Source: Nymphaea colorata (lineage: Eukaryota; Streptophyta; Magnoliopsida; Nymphaeales; Nymphaeaceae). From it: a DNA stretch of 64,000 nucleotides. The notes under the pieces are model-generated. The model was not told the DNA's origin and did no database searches. It saw nothing but the letters and a program-made list of their open reading frames with translations. Location of the stretch: NCBI RefSeq assembly GCF_008831285.2, contig NC_045148.1:11078183-11142182 (forward strand), read 5' to 3'. This document shows, piece after piece, positions 57,938 through 64,000 of this stretch. How positions within the stretch are numbered: the stretch's first letter is position 1; each line of letters opens with the position of its first letter. Made by a program: the position numbers and the translations under genes.

Positions 57938-60900
57938 TACTGCAAAGAGAATACTTGGTGCATCTCCACTATATGGGTAACCACAGGATATTTGGATTGG
58001 CATGTTTTGTCAAGCTATAAGTTGCCAGTCTTCACTTTCAGTTTGGCAACTGAATGAAGAGACTTTAGGTAAGGAAATTTTGACATTTTTCTGCCTTACT
58101 GGTAAAAGCATGAGATTTTACTTTTGGCCTCCATAGTTCCAGATATGCATGACTTTATTTAGATTGAATTTTAGTGTATTTTGATAACCCTTTGAATTTA
58201 TGTTCTACATCTTCGTACATCTACAGTTCTGTCTACAGACTATCACTTTCTTTTTTAAGACATTTTGAAGATCATATTGATATTTCGGCCCTTAGTGATG
58301 CATTTCTGGATCATGCAAATGCAGCCTATGGACAGATTCTGCACTGATTGCTGGAGATGGTTCACTGGCTTTCTCTGCTGCAAATGTTGGTTCTTCCCTC
58401 TTGTGAAAGATTTTGCAGCAATGTGTTTGGAGATCCAGGAAGTTGGCACATCCTTGTTGGTTAAGAAGAATGACAAGATGTTCTATACAATCCATATTTC
58501 ATTTCTTAGTACTAGGAAAATTAGTTGTTTCAATCTGTATTGTTAAAGCAGTCAATTTTGATATGTCTTTCTGCTGATATGACCTTCCTTCAAATTATGC
58601 TTATCTGTATATGTTCAAATATATAGGTTGTTAGCTTTCAGCACCACGCTGCAAGAAGAAGCTGGATCTTTCTTCTGCATGTCATATTTGCAATACTTCC
58701 AATCTCTTGATGGTATATGGTCTTCACATGTTCATTCGGGAGGGAATTCTAGTTCGACCCTGTCTTATCATATGGTTTATCCGAGTTTCCTTCCTCTTAT
58801 TAGACCTAAAGCTGAAGAAACATGCTGCTTTCTTGCCACCTTCACTGATACATTTAGACCTGACCTCTTCTTATTTCTAATCTCCATCAAAACTGCTAAA
58901 TGAAATCTTCAGATCTCTCGTTTATATTTGTTATGGAACTAACTGGTCGTGCTGCCTTCCCTTTTTCCATCATGGATGCAGCTGCTGTTATGAGTGCTGC
59001 ATTATCTTTGCCTGTAACTGCCGTTTTCACAGTTGGAGGTGCTGCATTTCCTTCCGCTGAAGCTACTGCAGCATTCACAGCATGGGTTGCTGCCTTCCCA
59101 TTGGCCGTGGCTGTTAGTGCCATGACAACAGGTGCTGCCTGTCAGGTGTGGTTTTTGGTGGCAAAGCAGATGTGGCGTTCCCATTTGTTGTCGGCTCTCT
59201 TCCCCCTTGCTCGAGATCTCTCAAACCCGCGGCCTCGTCTTCCCTTCTCTTCCCCATTTTCTCTTCTCTTCTTCTTCCCCTCACTCAGCCAACGGATCTA
59301 CGGTTGGAGTTCAAGAAGAGTTGCTGTTCGGCGTCTCTCCAAGGCTGCATCCTCGCGTTTTCCCCAGCTAGATCGTTTAAGAAGGGTTCAGTGCATTCTT
59401 CCTAGCACACGAGGAAATTTAGAGGCTGATCCTTCATCCAGGAAGGCTGCTGCAAGTTCGGACTCCCGTGGTTCTGGAGTTCGTCTTCACCAGCAGCAAA
59501 TCGACCTCCCGCGTCCCCAAGACCAGGCAAGTCTTGATCTCCAATCCAATTTTGCCTTTGGGTTGCCCCTGATTGGATAGATCTAGCTTGATGGGTTTCA
59601 AGGTGGAACTCTTCTTCTTGGCGAAATCCCGAGTTTTAGAGCCGTTCCCGCGGCCTTAGACCACATTTAGATCAATCTCATCGCCTCCAACGCATTCCTA
59701 ATCAATATCCCCTGATCCTCATGAGATTGGGAGTGTATATCATCCACGGAGACAGGAGAAATCGCGGCCTCAACCCGTCGGTTTCAGCCTGTCCATATCG
59801 CCGGCGTAGCAGACTTGCAAACCTTGATCCGGCGAATCTAGGCTTCATTTGAGCAATCATCCTTCACCATCACCGTCGCCCTAGTCTGAAATATCATCCC
59901 TCCAAGTTTGATGCGATTCCCAGCAAGGACGAGGGAGATATTGGCATCGGACGTTCGCTGCACACTTTCCGGTGAGACAGCAGACTTTCGGGTGGATTTC
60001 CGTTGTCTCCAGCAGCGATCTCCGGACCAGACCACCACCATTGATTTCGCCCAGATCTCAGCTTTCCAACAGACCAACTTGCAACGAATTCAGGCCAGAT
60101 TCGAAGAGGTTCCAGCCATCGAATGGAATCCTCCGGCGATAAGGGCCTATTACACCGGCGTGGCCAACGGTGAAAGCATCCCTATTCGTCAACGAATTAG
60201 GGTTCTCCGACGATCCGGTTACGTTTCCAGAAATACTTTTGCATAATTTATATTATCTTTATTTCTGGATTTTCTTTCCATCCACCTGATTAAAGACCTA
60301 GATCCGTTATGGGTAATTGTAATTTTCCATAAGGTCCTTTTCAAACCAGTTCTCTATTTTCGTATCTAACTTACCAAGTGTCTCCCATAGATAGTGCCAA
60401 TCATGAAGACTGCTAAATTCCTGCTCTTTCATTTTTATGGTCAGGTCCATTTAGCCCATTATATGGATAATCTCAAGCTACAATATGAACAGTAAAAATA
60501 AAGATAGATTAAAATGCTAACAAGGATACCAGCTACTTCTCTTATTTAAGGAAGATGAAGCTCACATATAGACTACCAAAATGTTAATAATGTCTTTCTT
60601 TTGATTTTTTACTTGCAATAACCAGAGTTTCAAAAATTTAATCATATGTGATGCATTATTGAGATAATAATGGTCAAAAAATAGGTTTCAAAACCAAGTT
60701 GAAAGAAAGCCTCGTTTTAAACAAACCTAATTTGCACAAAGATAAGGTTGTGTATGTTTTGATAACTATTATGCTTTTTCTAAAAAATGAAATTGTTTGA
60801 CACCAATTAGCTAAATAATCACTACAATGGCACCACCAGCAAGGGACACGCCATCCTACCAAACTGAATGTTTTTCAGCCAGCCCCAGCTAGAAAATAAC

Positions 60901-61485
60901 CAAATTTTCAAAGGCAAACTCTCTCTCTCTCACACATACAGATAATCACACAAAAATTCAATGACTAATCATTTTAGCTAGTCATGACCTAAAAATGTCA
61001 TCCCACTATCATCAGTACCATATATCACCAATCCAACAATTGCTTGAGAAATAGTTGGCTAGATTTAAGACCCAGTGTAATATCCAGGGGTGTGCCATTT
61101 ATACTAAACAATGCCACTTGAACAGTTCTCCAACCAATGGTTCTCTATGAAATGGAATACTGTGAAAATCATGTGTGGTACTTGGAGGTCCATCAATAAT
61201 TGTATTAATCTCACTCTGAAATAGCTCGGTAGTAGAGGAAGCATTCTTGCACACAATTAAGGTGGTGCCAAGTTTTTGCTTGCATTCTTTGACCACCGTA
61301 TCAGAAAACAAACACGCAAACTTCTGGTTCATGACATGAACAGCTATCCAAACAGGCAAACACTAAGTCTAAAATGAAACAACCATGTGAATTAAACATA
61401 TGATAATTAAAAATTATTCCAACCCCTTTTGGGTTTCACATGGTCAGCTATTAAAGCAAAAACAGGAGATAAAGTGCAAAAATTG
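57938..61485. other. Gene-poor region with anonymous GC-rich block
   Basis: This lies between the PPD5-like stop and the last visible exon of the OXA1-like locus. From about 59150 to 60245 it is clearly GC-richer than its surroundings and contains long open frames, among them 58900-59580 (+, 226 codons, Ala/Val-rich then Ser/Pro/Arg-rich) and about 59908-60246 (+, 112 codons). None has a domain I know. A stretch at 61099-61359 (-) is open for 86 codons but is not OXA1. The missing OXA1 exons should lie here and I do not see them. A transposon insertion is the likeliest explanation. Confidence 0.45.
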
Positions 61486-63624
61486 CGTACTCTTTATATA
61501 GTTTCTTCACTCTCTGTCTACTCTCCTGCAGTGTCTCCATGTCTGTTGCCTGCAACCATGCTGAGAAATTTAGTTATAAAGTTCAAAATTCAGAGATTAT
61601 CGAACACCAGTTCCTTTGAAGAGATCTTGTCCATTTAAGGCATGAGGCGGAGATTTGAAACTGGGAGCATAAGACAAACCCCACGCATCTGATTACTGAT
61701 TTCCTTTAACTGTGGTCGCATCAGCTGCATATATGCCCTGATAGGGGAAAAAGAATCTTAAAACCTTGTTTTTGTATATGTAAATTGGAAATAAACAGAC
61801 AAAACCATGGTATAAGGATGATCTAATCAGATAGTGAAAGCAAACGAGAAAAGTCCAGCTTCAGAACTATATTAGCAAATACAATTTCTTAGTTAGAAAG
61901 CCAGCATGATGCTAGACAAATATGATACAAAAAGTAGACAAGCTAACAGTTTATCAAAAATATATGAGCAAGTAGCAAAAGCACAATATAAGTCATATTA
62001 CGAAGAAAATTGCAAAGTCATTCAAGCAACACAATCACCTAGGTTGATTAGACGATGCAAACTAGTTAAGCGATAGGAGATGAGCATAGTAATAAAGAAG
62101 GCAAAGCAACAGAAATATAGGACAGAACAAAACTGCAACATACTGTGAGTTTTGAAGTAGCTTTGAGCTGATTTATTAAGAGAGGAACAGTTATTCCACG
62201 AATCAGAAGAGTTGTTAGAGCGATAGCAGTCCACCTAAGATCACGAAGGGGAAAAGAGAAAAAAAGAAAGTCACGTATTAGCTTGAAAAGGAAACTGTGC
62301 ATTACAGAATTAGATTTGGGATGACGCAAACAAGTTATCGTCAACACTGAAAGCAATTAGCAGAGTATTTATCCACAACTATGTAAAAGCAGATAAATCT
62401 TATCCGTTCAACACTGAAGCTGAAGAAAATCCTTTGTCCATAACACCAGGCAGCCATGAAAAGCAGTAGTAAGTCAATCATAGATAGGTACAGAACTTGG
62501 CAGACCCTAAAAAGAAGTCTTATAACTGAACGAGATATGCCCTTCCCCTGGGGCTTCTTGTGTCATTCCATCAACATAATGAATGATTAGCTGCTTATTG
62601 ATAGCCAAGAACACACATGTGAGAGGATTCAGGAGCCACACAGTTCACGGCTAATATAGTTCTATAAATAATCTGTAGGACATAAAATTGGCGAACATTT
62701 TTTATCTTCACGACAAAGGGACTCACATGTGGCTAAACTTTCCAAATGCTTCTGACTGAAGCATGAGACCAATATAAGGACCATGATGAGAAAATGCAGG
62801 GCGTTTGACGCATCTCCTAGTTCATGCAGCACAGCTGCACAAGTTCAGAATTGAATCAACGTTTAGCAACGTTTCGGCATTTGGCTTCCCAAGGCATCGG
62901 TGTGAAAAAGAGACAGTATAATTATTAGCTTGAATAGCTTCCAAAAGACAATAGATCGTACACTGGGCGAGTACATCCTACCAATTCAACCCAGTATAAT
63001 AGTGAACTGCGTCGACGAGGTACTGCAAGGCCGCAACGGGTAAGAACGAGTCGGCGGCGGCGACCGCAACTTCGTCTACGCCGGGCGTCTGGACGACGGC
63101 CTCCACGGCCTTCTCCGTAAGAACTTCCGCGACGTCGTTCATGTATTCGATCTTGTCGGTCTCCTCGCCGATCGTGCTGCTCGAATAGTGCCGCGGAGCC
63201 GAGACAGCTCCGAGAGGGAGAAGGACGCCGTACGGGCGCCTCGGCTTCAACCAGGAGGAGACCGCCAGTGTCTCTCTGTCGGGAATGAGATGGCGAGGCG
63301 GACGGAATATTGGACGCGATTGAGGAGGAGGATAAGAAGTAGTTGGGTCGTCGTGGCGGTGGTGGTGGAGGCGGAGAGGTGGTGGGTGCGGATAAGAAGG
63401 GAAAGGGAGGAGGAGATGCGCCGTGCGCCACCGCCGGCGGCCGCCGGTGATGCAGGCGAGTACAAGGAAGACGGGTTTTGTTTGCGGGAAGTGCAAACGG
63501 CGATCGCCGATCGGGGACCTTGCCAAGCAAAGAACCGGTGCTTCCTGCTGGCTACTGCAGCCTCGATCGTGGTTCGGGTCCGAGGCGTCATATTTCGTTT
63601 TAAAATGATGTAAATATTAGCCAT
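61486..63624 (-). pseudogene. OXA1: Truncated OXA1/YidC/Alb3-type mitochondrial membrane insertase
   Basis: Recognisable exons (-): about 63526-62982, 62234-62144, 61724-61680 and 61549-61486. They keep phase across junctions. Exon 1 ends with the plant OXA1 segment DVAEVLTEKAVEAV...AAADSFLPVAALQYLVDAVHYYTGLNW. Exon 2 is the first membrane helix (WTAIALTTLLIRGITVPLLIN), exon 3 is LMRPQLKEISNQMRG, and exon 4 resembles the amphipathic RVKKLYKEY segment. The following exons, which should start GVTPFTP and hold the remaining helices and most of the insertase core, are not found down to 57938. Exon 4 also lacks a GT donor. The coding frame of exon 1 has no ATG before the conserved part; an ATG at 63624 opens a different frame. 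OXA1 inserts proteins into the inner mitochondrial membrane; this copy should not. A distant or diverged 3' half is the alternative. Confidence 0.7.
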
Positions 63625-64000
63625 CTATTTGGTGATGAACGGTTAATAAATATTGGCTGTAATAATGCATTTTTTAAGCAACAAAAATATTACGACCAAA
63701 ATGGAAACGGATGTGGGGTGTTTGGTTCCTTCATACCTGATTTGTTTTAGATCCAAATAAATGGACTTAAGATCGGGTCGTCTATCGGCTCGTATCGGTC
63801 GCTGCACATCATCCACTAAACAGAAACGATCCTAATTGCTCACCTATACGAGCTGAAAAAATAACTATTTTTATTTTAGTAAAATAAAATAGCTTATTCG
63901 TTAATTTTTTAATAAATTTATTTTTTTTAAGGACTATTCCTCGAGCCAAGCTCGATCTATGGTTCGTAAAACAACCCTACGAACAACCCTTGAGCCAAGA
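63625..64000. other. Upstream flank of the OXA1-like locus, no gene seen
   Basis: AT-rich sequence to the window edge. It would include the promoter or a further 5' exon of the OXA1-like locus, but no start codon that joins in frame to exon 1 was identified. Confidence 0.4.

Noticed and set aside
61099-61359. Minus-strand ORF considered as the missing OXA1 3' exon
   Set aside because: The translation has none of the OXA1 motifs after KEYG and no hydrophobic helices in the right places.

Overview
This 64 kb window is nuclear DNA of a flowering plant. The evidence is many short exons bounded by GT...AG introns, plastid- and mitochondrion-targeted proteins, a Copia-type retroelement relic, MITE-like insertions and long (AT)n and (CT)n microsatellites. 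I cannot name the species. I found no bacterial operon, CRISPR array, rRNA or tRNA.

Layout from left to right: (1) 1-2063, the 3' end of an ARM-repeat-like gene (+), then intergenic DNA with a decayed Copia gag-to-integrase fragment (about 3190-4790). (2) 6350-8416, an intronless PPR gene (+) with a small upstream ORF and a minisatellite in front of it. (3) 10914-18559, a 12-exon mitochondrial EF-Tu gene (-), rebuilt to 450 aa. (4) 21695-23413, a 4-exon AWPM-19-type membrane protein (+), 171 aa. (5) 25434-29151, a 7-exon plastid ABCI12/EcfT-like transporter subunit (-), 386 aa, with a G-box just upstream. (6) 31190-42132, a 19-exon gene (-), 554 aa, joining a sulfotransferase-like N-terminal half to a class IV aminotransferase. 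(7) 45573-53170, a 10-exon FAM86/EEF2KMT-type methyltransferase (-), 457 aa, whose second intron holds a GC-rich 2.4 kb inverted-repeat insertion. (8) 54258-57937, a 7-exon PsbP-domain protein of the PPD5 type (+), 256 aa, divergent from gene 7. (9) 61486-63624, the first four exons of an OXA1-type membrane insertase (-). The rest of that gene is not found, so it is probably a truncated pseudogene.

The genes are ordinary housekeeping and organelle genes and do not form a cluster or pathway. Shared themes are organelle function (PPR, EF-Tu, OXA1-like for mitochondria; ABCI12 and PPD5 for plastids). For every multi-exon gene I set exon boundaries by hand from splice motifs, reading-phase continuity and recalled family sequence; the exon lengths add up to an open frame in each case. 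I see no convincing new biological system. The best leads are the inverted LTR-like palindrome inside the EEF2KMT-type intron, the truncated OXA1-like locus, the uORF before the PPR gene, a possible GC-AG intron and a possible 39-nt cassette exon.
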